Assembly: GCF_014650695.1 (NCBI RefSeq)
Contig: NZ_BMVL01000006.1
Location: forward strand, 62,001-126,000
Direction of reading: 5' to 3'
Source: Streptomyces avidinii
GTDB lineage: Bacteria; Actinomycetota; Actinomycetes; Streptomycetales; Streptomycetaceae
DNA: 64,000 nt
This document shows, in pieces, positions 33,287 through 41,614 of this stretch (its first letter is position 1; each line of letters begins with the position of its first letter). A model generated the notes under the pieces. It saw nothing but the letters and a program-made list of their open reading frames with translations, had not been told where the DNA came from and did not search any database. The position numbers were made by a program, and so were the translations under genes.

Positions 33287-33385
33287 GCTGTGCTCCCTTC
33301 GCGCCGAGCGCCATGGTCGTGACCAGCGCGTGGGGAGTGACGCCCGGCTCGGGTGAGGTGGGGACATGTGGGGCTGCCGGACCGG

Positions 33386-33429
33386 ATCGTAGGGACGGCG
33401 ACGAGACCCGTCAATAGGTCTGGACCAAT
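33386..33429 (-). promoter_or_regulatory. chitinase promoter with DasR-responsive element (dre)
   Basis: On the minus strand ATTGGTCCAGACCTAT (33414-33429) matches the dre consensus ACTGGTCTAGACCACT closely. It abuts a -35 TTGACG (33409-33414), a 17-bp spacer and a -10 TACGAT (33386-33391). This is the classical layout of Streptomyces chitinase promoters. Confidence 0.85.
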
Positions 33430-34327
33430 GAGCGGGAGTGCGCAGGACGTCGTGCGTACGCAGCTGCACGAGGTCTTCTCGGGCACGGAGGACGACGCGC
33501 GGGCGCGGCGCCGGCTCGAATCACGGGCCGCGGGCATCAAGGCGCTCGGCACCTGGCACGCCACCCGGGTCGTCCAGGAATGCCGCGAGGCGTGCGGCGG
33601 CGCCGGCTATCTCGCCGTCAACCGGTTCGCCGCCCTCAAGGGCGACAGCGACGTCTTCACGACCTTCGAGGGCGACAACCACGTCCTGTTGCAGCTCGTG
33701 GCCAAGGGGCTGCTCACCGACCATGCGAGCGAGTTCGAGGACCTCGACCAGCTCGGCATGGTCCGCTACGTCACCAACCTCGCCGTGGAGACGGTCATCG
33801 AGCGGACGTCGGCCCACAAACTGCTGGAACGGGTACGCGACCTGCTGCCCGGCGGCGACGAGTGGGACCGGGAAGCCGGCCTGCTCGACTCGGAGTACCA
33901 GCTCGCCATGGTCCGCTTCCGCGAGGAACACATGCTCGCCGGCCTGGCCCGGCGGATCAAACGCGGGATCGACCAGAAGCGCGATCCCGGCGCGGTCTTC
34001 TCGCAGGTGCAGGACCACGTCATCGCACTCGCGCGCGCACACGTCGAGCGGCTGGTGACGGAGGCCTTCGTCGACAAGGTGCGCACGCTGCCCGAAGGGG
34101 GCGAGAAGGCCGCGCTCGCGCTCCTGTGCGACCTGTTCGCCCTGTCCACGATCGAGGCGGACCGGGCGTGGTTCATGGAGCACGGGCGGCTGACCGTCCA
34201 GCGCTCCAAGGCGATCAGCCGCGAGGTGAACGACCTGTGCCGCAAGGTGCGTCCCCTCGCGGTCGGCCTCGTCGACGCGTGGGGTATCCCGTCCGCCGTA
34301 CTGCGGGCGCCTGACCTCGTGGGGTGA
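33428..34327 (+). pseudogene. acyl-CoA oxidase, C-terminal half only
   Basis: 299 codons matching only the C-terminal half of acyl-CoA oxidases: RRLESRAAGIKALGTWHATRVVQECREACGGAGYLAVNRFAALKGDSDVFTTFEGDNHVLLQLVAKGLL, then the ACOX helical domain to the end. The family is about 630-680 residues. The N-terminal domains that bind FAD and acyl-CoA are missing. The frame begins inside the chitinase dre and has no ribosome site, so it is probably not expressed. A deletion or rearrangement has joined the chitinase promoter to the interior of this gene. Confidence 0.8.
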
Positions 34328-34669
34328 GCCGGTGCCCGGCAGTCCGGTGTCGGGTGCGAGGCGTGCGGCGGAAGGCGTCCATGCCCGCCGCGTCATCCGG
34401 GCCTGCGGGGGTGAGGATGCCGTTCTCGGCCTTGAGTGCGACCGGATACCGGCCCGTACGGGACGAGCCGTGATCGCCACCTCCTCCGCTCACCCCCTGC
34501 CCCCACCCCCTGCACCTACCCGGCTCACGGCGGATGGCCACCCCCCTTCCCTCGAACGGATCGATCGGCTCCCGACCGTGACGGCGCGCCCAGGACGCCG
34601 GAGCGCGTGGAATGTCCGAGGCTGGGCAGCCGAGAGGATATACACCCGTAACGGACATGAAGGACAGTC
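34328..34669. other. upstream region of the aldehyde oxidoreductase operon
   Basis: 342 bp without a credible gene. It presumably holds the operon promoter. A C-rich tract lies around 34480-34545. No palindrome stands out. Confidence 0.35.
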
Positions 34670-35341
34670 GTGGCTGCGAGCGGAGCACGTCCCATGCATC
34701 AAGCCGGTTCCGGATCCGACCCCGGCGGCGGGCCGCCCCACAGCGCCCCGGACGGCGCTCACCGTTCGAGGGTCACGCTCCGGGTCAACGGCACGGACCG
34801 TGACCTCGACGTGGACCACCGCGTCACCCTGCTCGACGCCCTGCGCGAGACCCTGGAGCTGACCGGGACGAAGAAGGGCTGCGACCACGGGCAGTGCGGC
34901 GCCTGCACCGTCCTCGTGGACGGCAGGCGCGCCAACAGCTGCCTGCTGCTCGCCGTGGCCCAGGACGGGGCCGAGGTCACCACCGTCGAAGGTCTCGCCG
35001 ACGCGGACGGAACGCTGCACCCGCTCCAGCGGGCCTTCCTCGCGCACGACGCCTTCCAATGCGGCTACTGCACACCGGGGCAGCTCTGCTCCGCCGTCGG
35101 GGTCCTCGGTGAGGCCGCCGACGGGCAGCCCTCGCACGTCACCGGCACCGCGGCACCGAGCGGCCCCGTCACCCTGACCACCGATGAGATCCGCGAGCGG
35201 CTCAGCGGAAACCTCTGCCGCTGCGGTGCCTACAACGGGATCGTCGAAGCCGTCGCCGAGGTGGGCGCCGGGATGAACGGCGCCGACGTCACCGCCCCTT
35301 CCTCGTCGGCAATCCCTCCCCGTCCGGATGTGATCGTGTGA
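34670..35341 (+). CDS. aldehyde/xanthine dehydrogenase 2Fe-2S subunit (PaoA-like)
   Basis: 223-residue small subunit with two [2Fe-2S] clusters. The plant-type N-terminal site is GCDHGQCGACTVLVDGRRANSC and the C-terminal site is CGYCTPGQ...GNLCRCGAYNGI. It passes electrons from the molybdenum site to FAD. The GTG at 34670 has GAAGGAC just upstream, and ATG 34694 is an alternative. No Tat signal is seen, unlike E. coli PaoA, so the enzyme is cytoplasmic. The stop overlaps the next start (GTGA). Confidence 0.93.
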   Translation: MAASGARPMHQAGSGSDPGGGPPHSAPDGAHRSRVTLRVNGTDRDLDVDHRVTLLDALRETLELTGTKKGCDHGQCGACTVLVDGRRANSCLLLAVAQDGAEVTTVEGLADADGTLHPLQRAFLAHDAFQCGYCTPGQLCSAVGVLGEAADGQPSHVTGTAAPSGPVTLTTDEIRERLSGNLCRCGAYNGIVEAVAEVGAGMNGADVTAPSSSAIPPRPDVIV

Positions 35342-36354
35342 AGCCCTTCGCCTACGTCCGGGCCACCAGCCTCCAGCAAGCCGTGGATGCCCACGCCTGC
35401 CGTCCGGGCTCCCGCTACCTCGGCGGCGGCACCAACCTCGTCGACCTCATGAAGCACGACGTCGAAACGCCGACCACCCTCATCGACATCTCCCGGCTCC
35501 CGCTCAACCGGGTCGAGGAACTGCCCGCGGGAGGACTCCGTATCGGAGCCACCGTGCCCAACGCCGACCTGGCCGCGCACCCCCTCGTGCGGAGCGGATA
35601 TCCCGCGCTGTCCCAGGCCCTGCTCGCCGGTGCGTCCGGGCAGCTGCGCAACGTGGCCACCACCGGCGGGAACCTGCTCCAGCGCACCCGGTGCCCGTAC
35701 TTCCAGGACGTGTCCAAGCCCTGCAACAAGCGCGACCCGGGCACCGGCTGCGGCGCCCGTGACAGCACGTACCGCGACCTCGCCGTCCTCGGCCACTCCG
35801 AGCACTGCGTCGCGACGCACCCCTCCGACATGGCCGTGGCGCTCGCCGCGCTGGATGCCGGCATCGAGCTGTACGGCGACACGGAGGGGCCGCGGCAGGT
35901 CGCGGCGACCGCGTTCCACCGCCTGCCCGGAGCCCACCCCGAGCAGGACACCCTCATCCGTCCCGGGGAGATCGTCACCGCCGTGGTCCTGCCCCCGGCG
36001 GCGCCCGGCGCCGTCTCCCTCTACCGCAAGGCCCGCGACAGGGCCTCGTACGCCTTCGCCCTCGCCTCGGTCGCCGCCGTACTGGAACTCGCCGACGGCC
36101 GGGTGCGGCACGTCGCCCTCGCCTTCGGCGGACTCGCCCACCGCCCCTGGCGCGCCACCGTTGCCGAACAGCTGCTGGCGGGTGCGCCGCTCACCGACGA
36201 GAACGTACTCCGGGCGGTGGACGCGGAGCTGGCGCAGGCTCGGCCACTGCGCGGCAACGCGTTCAAGGTCGGCCTCGCCCGCAACCTCGCCCGGGACTCT
36301 CTCGCGGCCCTGGCGCAGGCCTGTGGTGGGGAGCCACCCGAGCGACTGCCGTAG
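35338..36354 (+). CDS. aldehyde oxidoreductase FAD/4Fe-4S subunit (PaoB-like)
   Basis: 338-residue FAD subunit of the molybdenum hydroxylase family. The FAD-binding loop is SRYLGGGTNLVDLMKHDVETPTTLIDI and the second motif is RNVATTGGNLLQRTRC. The cysteine-rich insert RTRCPYFQDVSKPCNKRDPGTGCGARDS...HSEHCVATHPSDMAVALAALDA carries the pattern that binds an extra [4Fe-4S] cluster in PaoB and 4-hydroxybenzoyl-CoA reductase. This points to a Pao-type aldehyde oxidoreductase rather than a classic xanthine dehydrogenase. Confidence 0.93.
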   Translation: MKPFAYVRATSLQQAVDAHACRPGSRYLGGGTNLVDLMKHDVETPTTLIDISRLPLNRVEELPAGGLRIGATVPNADLAAHPLVRSGYPALSQALLAGASGQLRNVATTGGNLLQRTRCPYFQDVSKPCNKRDPGTGCGARDSTYRDLAVLGHSEHCVATHPSDMAVALAALDAGIELYGDTEGPRQVAATAFHRLPGAHPEQDTLIRPGEIVTAVVLPPAAPGAVSLYRKARDRASYAFALASVAAVLELADGRVRHVALAFGGLAHRPWRATVAEQLLAGAPLTDENVLRAVDAELAQARPLRGNAFKVGLARNLARDSLAALAQACGGEPPERLP

Positions 36355-36382
36355 CCGTCCGCCGTCCGCCCGCACGGTTCTC

Positions 36383-36419
36383 CACCGATCCGCACCGATC
36401 CGCACCGATCCGCACCGAT
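36383..36419. repeat. 10-bp tandem repeat between FAD and molybdenum subunit genes
   Basis: The unit CACCGATCCG is repeated three times in full plus 7 bp (36383-36419), filling most of the 85-bp gap before the large-subunit start. Confidence 0.85.
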
Positions 36420-36439
36420 TCGACCAGACAGGGAGCGCC

Positions 36440-38539
36440 ATGCACCCCACGAACGCCCTCGGCAGCCCCGTGCCCCGGCGGGAGGGACGCGAGAAGGTCA
36501 CGGGTGCCGCCCGCTACGCCGCCGAGCACACCCCGCCCGGCTGTGCCTACGCCTGGCCGGTGCCGGCGACCGTCGCCAGCGGCCGCGTCACCGCCGTCGA
36601 CGGCACCGCGGCCGCCGCCCTGCCCGGCGTCATCGGGGTCCTGACCCCGTTCGACGCGCCGCGCCTGGGCGCCTCCGAGGACCCGACGCTGCAACTGCTC
36701 CAGGACCCCCGCGTCCCCCACCGCGGCTGGTACGTGGCCCTCGTGGTCGCCGACACCCTCGAAGGGGCGCGCGCCGCCGCCTCCGAGGTCAGGGTCACGT
36801 ATGCGAGCGAACCGCACGACGTCATCCTCCGCGCCGACCACCCCGACGCCTACACCCCGGACGAGGCCAACGGGGGGCACCCCGGCCACCGGGAACAGGG
36901 CGACCCGGACACGGCCCTGTCCGCCGCCCCCGTACGGATCGACTGCACGTACGCGGTGCCGCCGCTGCACAACCACCCCATGGAGCCGCACGCCGCCACC
37001 GCCGACTGGGACGCCGGCCGCCACCACCTGACCGTGCACGACTCCAGCCAGGGTGCGGGACCCGTCCGCGCCGCGCTGGCCTCCCTGTTCAAGCTCCCCG
37101 AGGACGGCATCACGGTCGTCTCCGAACACGTGGGCGGCGGTTTCGGTTCCAAGGGCACCCCGCGCCCCCACGTGGTCCTGGCCGCGATGGCCGCGCTCCA
37201 CTACGGCCGGCCCGTCAAGCTCGCGCTGCCCCGCGGCCACCTGCCCGCGACCGTCGGCCACCGCGCACCCACCCTGCACCGGATCTCGCTGGGCGCCCAC
37301 GCCGACGGAACCCTCACCGCCCTCACCCACGAGGTCACCACCCACACCTCACGTGTCCGCGAGTTCGTCGAGCAGGCCGCCGTGCCCGCGCGCGTCATGT
37401 ACGCGGTACCGGACGTCCGCACCACGCACCGCGCCGTCGCCCTCGACGTGCCGACCCCGTCGTGGATGCGCGCGCCCGGGGAGGCCCCCGGCATGTACGC
37501 CCTGGAATCGGCGATGGACGAACTGGCCGACGCCCTCGGCATCGACCCGGTCGAACTGCGGGTGCGCAACGAACCCGCGTCCGAACCGGACAGCGGCCGT
37601 CCGTTCAGCAGCCGCCACCTCGTGGAGTGTCTGCGCGAGGGCGCCGAACGGTTCGGCTGGGCGAGGAGCCGGGCCCCGCGGCACGAGGGCCCGTACCTCA
37701 TCGGAGCCGGGGTGGCCTCGGCGACCTACCCCGTACTGGTCGCTCCTTCCACCGCCCGCGCGCACGCGCGTCCCGACGGCGGCTACCTCGTCGAGATCAA
37801 CGCCACCGACATCGGGACCGGCGCCCGCACCGTCCTGGCCCAGGTGGCCGCCGACGCCCTGCGGGTCCCCGTCGGCCGTGTCGCCGTCGCCATCGGGCAC
37901 ACCGGGCTGCCGGCAGCGTCTCTCGCCGGAGGCTCCTGCGGCACGGCGTCCTGGGGATGGGCCGTCCACGACGCCTGCGCCGCCCTGACCGCACGGCTGG
38001 GGAGCCACCGGGGGCCGCTGCCGGCCGAGGGCCTGTCGGCGTCGGCGGACACCACCCAATCGGCCAAGCAGAAGTCCCCCTATGCCCGGCACGCGTTCGG
38101 CGCGCACTTCGCCGAGGTCCAGGTCGACACGGTCAGCGGAGAGGTACGGGTGCGACGCCTGCTCGGCGTCTTCGCCGCCGGCCGCATCCTCAATCCGCAG
38201 ACCGCGCGCTCGCAGTTCAAGGGCGCCATGGTCATGGGACTCGGCATGGCGCTGACCGAACACAGCACCGTGGACGCGGCATTCGGTGACTTCACCGAGA
38301 ACGACCTGGCGGCCTATCACGTTCCGGTACACGCCGATGTGCCGGACATCGAGGCCCACTGGATCGACGAACACGACAAGCACCTCAACCCGATGGGCAG
38401 CAAAGGAATCGGGGAGATCGGCATCGTCGGCACGGCCGCTGCCATCGGCAACGCCGTCGCCCACGCCACGGGACAGCGTCTGCGCGAACTCCCCCTGACA
38501 CCCGACCGCGTGCTGACCGCACTGCACGGGAGCGCCTGA
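36440..38539 (+). CDS. aldehyde oxidoreductase molybdopterin-binding subunit (PaoC-like)
   Basis: 699-residue large subunit. The N-terminal domain opens REGREKVTGAARYAAE. Mo-cofactor motifs include GVGGGFGSK-type SEHVGGGFGSKGTPRPHV, SWMRAPGEAPGMYALESAMDELA, IGTGARTVLAQVAADAL and GGSCGTASWGWAVHDAC. The catalytic Glu is in SKGIGEIGIVGTAAAIGNAVAHATG. It oxidises aldehydes or N-heterocycles by hydroxylation. A GGGAG site precedes ATG 36440. The 2Fe-2S, FAD, Mo gene order matches PaoABC/YagTSR. Needs molybdopterin cytosine dinucleotide made elsewhere. Confidence 0.94.
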   Translation: MHPTNALGSPVPRREGREKVTGAARYAAEHTPPGCAYAWPVPATVASGRVTAVDGTAAAALPGVIGVLTPFDAPRLGASEDPTLQLLQDPRVPHRGWYVALVVADTLEGARAAASEVRVTYASEPHDVILRADHPDAYTPDEANGGHPGHREQGDPDTALSAAPVRIDCTYAVPPLHNHPMEPHAATADWDAGRHHLTVHDSSQGAGPVRAALASLFKLPEDGITVVSEHVGGGFGSKGTPRPHVVLAAMAALHYGRPVKLALPRGHLPATVGHRAPTLHRISLGAHADGTLTALTHEVTTHTSRVREFVEQAAVPARVMYAVPDVRTTHRAVALDVPTPSWMRAPGEAPGMYALESAMDELADALGIDPVELRVRNEPASEPDSGRPFSSRHLVECLREGAERFGWARSRAPRHEGPYLIGAGVASATYPVLVAPSTARAHARPDGGYLVEINATDIGTGARTVLAQVAADALRVPVGRVAVAIGHTGLPAASLAGGSCGTASWGWAVHDACAALTARLGSHRGPLPAEGLSASADTTQSAKQKSPYARHAFGAHFAEVQVDTVSGEVRVRRLLGVFAAGRILNPQTARSQFKGAMVMGLGMALTEHSTVDAAFGDFTENDLAAYHVPVHADVPDIEAHWIDEHDKHLNPMGSKGIGEIGIVGTAAAIGNAVAHATGQRLRELPLTPDRVLTALHGSA

Positions 38540-38758
38540 GCGCTCGACCGCGCCCGCTCCCGCTCCCGCTCCCGGCGACACGTACGCGGGTCGTCATCGC
38601 GGCGCGCCGTGACCCGGGCGGGTCAGTAGAGGCAGAGCAGAACGGACGGCCGGCAGGCCGGCCGCGTTCCCTCGAACCTTGAACTCGCCGGCATCACCCG
38701 GACGTTGTCTCGAAACGGTCATCATTCGGTCCCATTCCGATGAAAAGCGGAGGCAAAC

Positions 38759-38770
38759 ATGCCGCTGTAG
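38759..38770 (+). other. minimal three-codon upstream ORF (Met-Pro-Leu-stop)
   Basis: A textbook ribosome site GGAGG (38749-38753) lies 5 nt before ATG CCG CTG TAG. The amidase start follows 34 nt later. Reinitiation or ribosome stalling could tune the amidase, though chance occurrence cannot be excluded. Confidence 0.35.
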
Positions 38771-38804
38771 AACAGAAATCCCCGCCCCGTCCGTACGGAG
38801 CCAC

Positions 38805-39509
38805 GTGACCCACCGGAAACCGAAGCCACCGCTGATGTCGCGCCGCACCGCGCTGGCATGCACCGGAGGCGGACTCACCGCCACCGTCCTTGCCGGCGCC
38901 GCCGCCTTCCGCGGCCCGGACCCGCGCCCCGCCCGGGCGGTGGACCTGCAGGAACAGGAGCAGGGCGAGGTCCGTCCGGGAGCGCCTGCCGAGAAGCCTC
39001 CCGTACCGGGGCAGGCATGGATGCCTGACGCCACCCGCAAACCGCTGTCGGTGAACTTCACGCCGGGCGGGCTCACGGAGATGCGGGGTCTGATCCTGCA
39101 CGTGCAGGAGGGCGAGAACTCGCTCCACGAGCGCTTCAGCGACCCCGCCGTCAAGTCTTCCTCGCACTTCTGGGTCTCGCAGTCCGGCGAGATAGAGCAG
39201 TACGTCTCCGCGTCCGACCGGGCATGGGCACAGGGCACCGGAAACCCGCTGTGGCTCTCGGTGGAGACCTCGGGGTTCGCGCGCCGTCCTCTCACCGCGC
39301 AGCAGGTGGAGGCCGTCGCCCGGATCTACACCTGGGGCGTGGCGCAGCACGGGTGGCGCCTCGAACAGGCCTCCACACCGCTCGGCCGGGGTTTCGGCAT
39401 CCACAGCATGGGAGGCCGGGCATGGGGCGGCCACTCCTGCCCCGGCCCCCTCCGTGCGGCACAGACGGGAGAAGTGCTCTCCACCGCGCTCCGCATGCTC
39501 CCCCGCTAG
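38805..39509 (+). CDS. Tat-exported N-acetylmuramoyl-L-alanine amidase (PGRP/amidase_2)
   Basis: 234-residue peptidoglycan amidase. The N-terminus has a Tat-like motif (MSRRTALACTGGGLTATVLAGAAAF) and a spacer with Gln/Glu/Pro. The zinc-amidase domain shows LILHVQEGENS (first His), SSSHFWVSQSGEIEQYV, WLSVETSGF, GIHSMGGRAWGGHSCPGPLRAA (second His and the Cys ligand). The HSCPG loop is one residue shorter than the usual HTGCPG. GTG 38805 is chosen because GGAG lies 5 nt upstream, and ATG 38835 is the alternative. It probably acts on cell-wall stem peptides outside the cell. Confidence 0.9.
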   Translation: MTHRKPKPPLMSRRTALACTGGGLTATVLAGAAAFRGPDPRPARAVDLQEQEQGEVRPGAPAEKPPVPGQAWMPDATRKPLSVNFTPGGLTEMRGLILHVQEGENSLHERFSDPAVKSSSHFWVSQSGEIEQYVSASDRAWAQGTGNPLWLSVETSGFARRPLTAQQVEAVARIYTWGVAQHGWRLEQASTPLGRGFGIHSMGGRAWGGHSCPGPLRAAQTGEVLSTALRMLPR

Positions 39510-39969
39510 AGCCCGTCTGATAAATGACCACTTGGTTGATCAGCGCTCTGCTTGCGGTGGCGGAGGATCTCTCGAAGTCGGACGGGATCTGATAGATGAT
39601 CAGTTGGTCGGTTCGCGGAGCCAGAGGATCTCCCTCGGCCGCCAGCCTGCCCCCCTGGGCCCTCGGGTTCCCGCTGAAGCAGCTTCAGTTTCCGCGAACT
39701 CGCGGGGGCCTCGGCCCCGGCCTCCTATCCGTGACCCGGGGTGCAAAGCAGCTGCGGGTGATCTCCCGGCGACGAGGTCCCTCATGCAGGTGGCGGTGGC
39801 GGCCGGGTCGGTTGGGCCCGCCGCCGGGGCTGGTCGGGGCCGCGGTCGGCCGAGGTCTGGACCCGCAGCAGCTTCGAGAGCCGGGGCACCTTGGTGAACC
39901 GGCCGATGCGGTGAGTCCCGGCGACGGCGCCACCGCGCGAGCGGCACGGCGAGCCCGACGCGGCCGAGC

Positions 39970-40000
39970 ACCGCGGGCACCGCGGGCACCGCGGGCACCG
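39970..40000. repeat. 9-bp tandem repeat ACCGCGGGC
   Basis: Three full copies of ACCGCGGGC plus 4 bp of a fourth. Confidence 0.8.
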
Positions 40001-40064
40001 GTGGAACTCGACGTCTTCGGCGTCGGCCTAAGCATGTTCGTGAAGGTCCGTCAGGACCGGGACG

Positions 40065-40133
40065 TTCTCACAACCCGCTTCCCACAAGAAGGCGTTCCGT
40101 TCCCCGGCTTTGAGTGAGAGCGGGTTGTGAGAA
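40065..40133. repeat. 15-bp perfect inverted repeat, insertion-sequence-end-like
   Basis: TTCTCACAACCCGCT (40065-40079) and its exact complement (40119-40133) enclose 39 bp. The arms are not GC-only like terminators and resemble terminal inverted repeats of a very short or collapsed mobile element. No transposase lies between them. Confidence 0.6.
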
Positions 40134-40545
40134 CCGATCCGGGATTCCGGTGCCCCGTGCGGACCTCCCGTCGGGGCGGCTCGGGAAAGGACCGTCTGCG
40201 CGTGGGACACCGGTACAGCCCTTGGCGCTGATGATCACGGTCGGGTCAGGCCCCTGATGGACTGGAACCTTGTTTGCTACCCGTTAAGGCCGGGCGTAAT
40301 CTGAATTTGGCCGCAACATCGCGGAACGCGACACATATGTTGCCCCGTGAACTATCAGGTGTACGAATCAACTTCCTGATGCAGTCGGCCGCATCCGACA
40401 TGGATGGCACTTCAACTACTGCTGGTGCGGATGTGGATGCGGCGAAGAAAAACGCTGGCGTCATCGGAAAGTGGCGCCTTCGACAGTTCGACAAGACCTC
40501 TGGTTAGGTATGCAGGTCGGCGAAGGTTACCCCTTGGAGGAAACC

Positions 40546-41025
40546 ATGCGAACTGGCAAAGCAATCGTATCCGCGGCGGCAGCACTGGCACTTATGGGGA
40601 GTGTGCCCGTGGCAACAGCGTCCTCCGCGGCGTCCGTGGAGGATGCTCCGCACCTCGTCCCAACACTGGGGATCAACGGTGCCACACTCTACGGGGTTAG
40701 TCAGCGCCCGGGCGGCGCCCTGTGGGACATGAAGGTCGACTACAACTTGAACTTCACCAGGTTCGATCAGACAAACCAATTCCAATTTCAATCTTGGTGC
40801 GACATTTGGGAACAGGATAGCGATGATGACGACCTCGTCAAGCGAGGCAGGCACGCCAATATCAACGCTGTCAACCAAAGCCGCACGGCAACTTTCTCCG
40901 TAAGGAGCAGTGACATAGACACAGAACTAGGAGGCGAGGAGATCTACGCCAGGTGCTTCGTGAGGAACATGGAGACCGGCACACAGCCTTCCAGTTACTC
41001 GACGCGCATTCAGATCTCACCATAA
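40546..41025 (+). CDS. small secreted protein of unknown function, lower GC
   Basis: 159 residues with a clear signal peptide (RTGKAIVSAAAALALMGSVPVATASSAA). The mature part is acidic and polar, with two cysteines (QSWCDIWEQ and YARCFVRN) likely forming a disulfide, and a beta-rich pattern (MKVDYNLNFTRFDQTNQFQFQSW, RTATFSVRSSDI). The ribosome site TTGGAGGAAACC is excellent. Base composition and codon choice (many A/T third positions) differ from the neighbours, indicating recent transfer. No family is recognised. Confidence 0.8.
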   Translation: MRTGKAIVSAAAALALMGSVPVATASSAASVEDAPHLVPTLGINGATLYGVSQRPGGALWDMKVDYNLNFTRFDQTNQFQFQSWCDIWEQDSDDDDLVKRGRHANINAVNQSRTATFSVRSSDIDTELGGEEIYARCFVRNMETGTQPSSYSTRIQISP

Positions 41026-41377
41026 AGCGCATTGCGAGGGGGCTGGGGGGTGCAGTGTCCGCAGCGGACGGTCGACTCGGTGGCGTCGTTCACTTCCAGG
41101 AACAGCGTTTGTTGCTGGGTTTCGCCAGCCGTAGGAGGTCAAGAAGGCGATGGATGTTCACGACTTTTGAAGGCGTCGCCGTCGCCGTGTTGGGAGGGAG
41201 GGGCCTACAGTTCCGGCGGAGCCGTTCCGCGGCTTCGGCGGAGGTGTCGTAGCAGCCGGGTCGAGCCGGGAAGACCCTGGCGAAGCTGGTCGACCGTCCA
41301 CCGACGGAGCGGGGAGCCCCGCGGGGCCGGGCTGGGCTCCCGGTGGGCATCACCCGGCCCGCGCCCGTTCCCGCCCT
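41026..41377. other. gap after the secreted-protein gene
   Basis: About 350 bp with mixed composition. No gene can be supported on either strand. Confidence 0.3.
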
Positions 41378-41614
41378 GTGGACGGGTGGCTGGTCGCCCC
41401 GGGCTGGGGACCCGATGGCGACCCCCGCGTCATTTCGAGGATCGTGGTGCCGTGTCCGTTCGGCACCGTGCCCACCGGTGGCGTTTCTCACGCGCATGCA
41501 GATGCCGGAGTCGTCGTGCAGTCGTCCTTCTCCATACCCGACAGCGGGAAGGTCTGGTCCATCACCAACGTGTTCAAGGGAGCGTCAGCGAACGCCATTT
41601 ACTCGGAACCTTAA
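41378..41614 (+). pseudogene. possible secreted-protein C-terminal remnant
   Basis: A 78-codon frame whose latter part (VVPCPFGTVPTGGVSHAHADAGVVVQSSF, SGKVWSITNVFKGASANAIY) has the CPxGTVPTGG pattern of small Streptomyces secreted proteins. There is no signal peptide or ribosome site. It overlaps the abnormal end of the MFS gene on the other strand. Confidence 0.35.

Larger units (their letters stand above)
39510..40545. other. gene-poor accessory region with repeats
   Basis: About 1 kb without a convincing gene. It holds an imperfect direct repeat (TCTGATAAATGACCACTTGG near 39526, TCTGATAGATGATCAGTTGG near 39586), a 9-bp tandem repeat, a 15-bp inverted repeat and a lower-GC stretch from about 40250. 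A 77-codon plus frame (40274-40507) and an overlapping minus frame are both possible but unsupported. Confidence 0.4.

Noticed and set aside
40246..40507. Overlapping small frames of 82 and 77 codons on opposite strands
   Set aside because: Both are free of stops but neither has a ribosome site, signal or known motif. Left as unassigned low-GC sequence.
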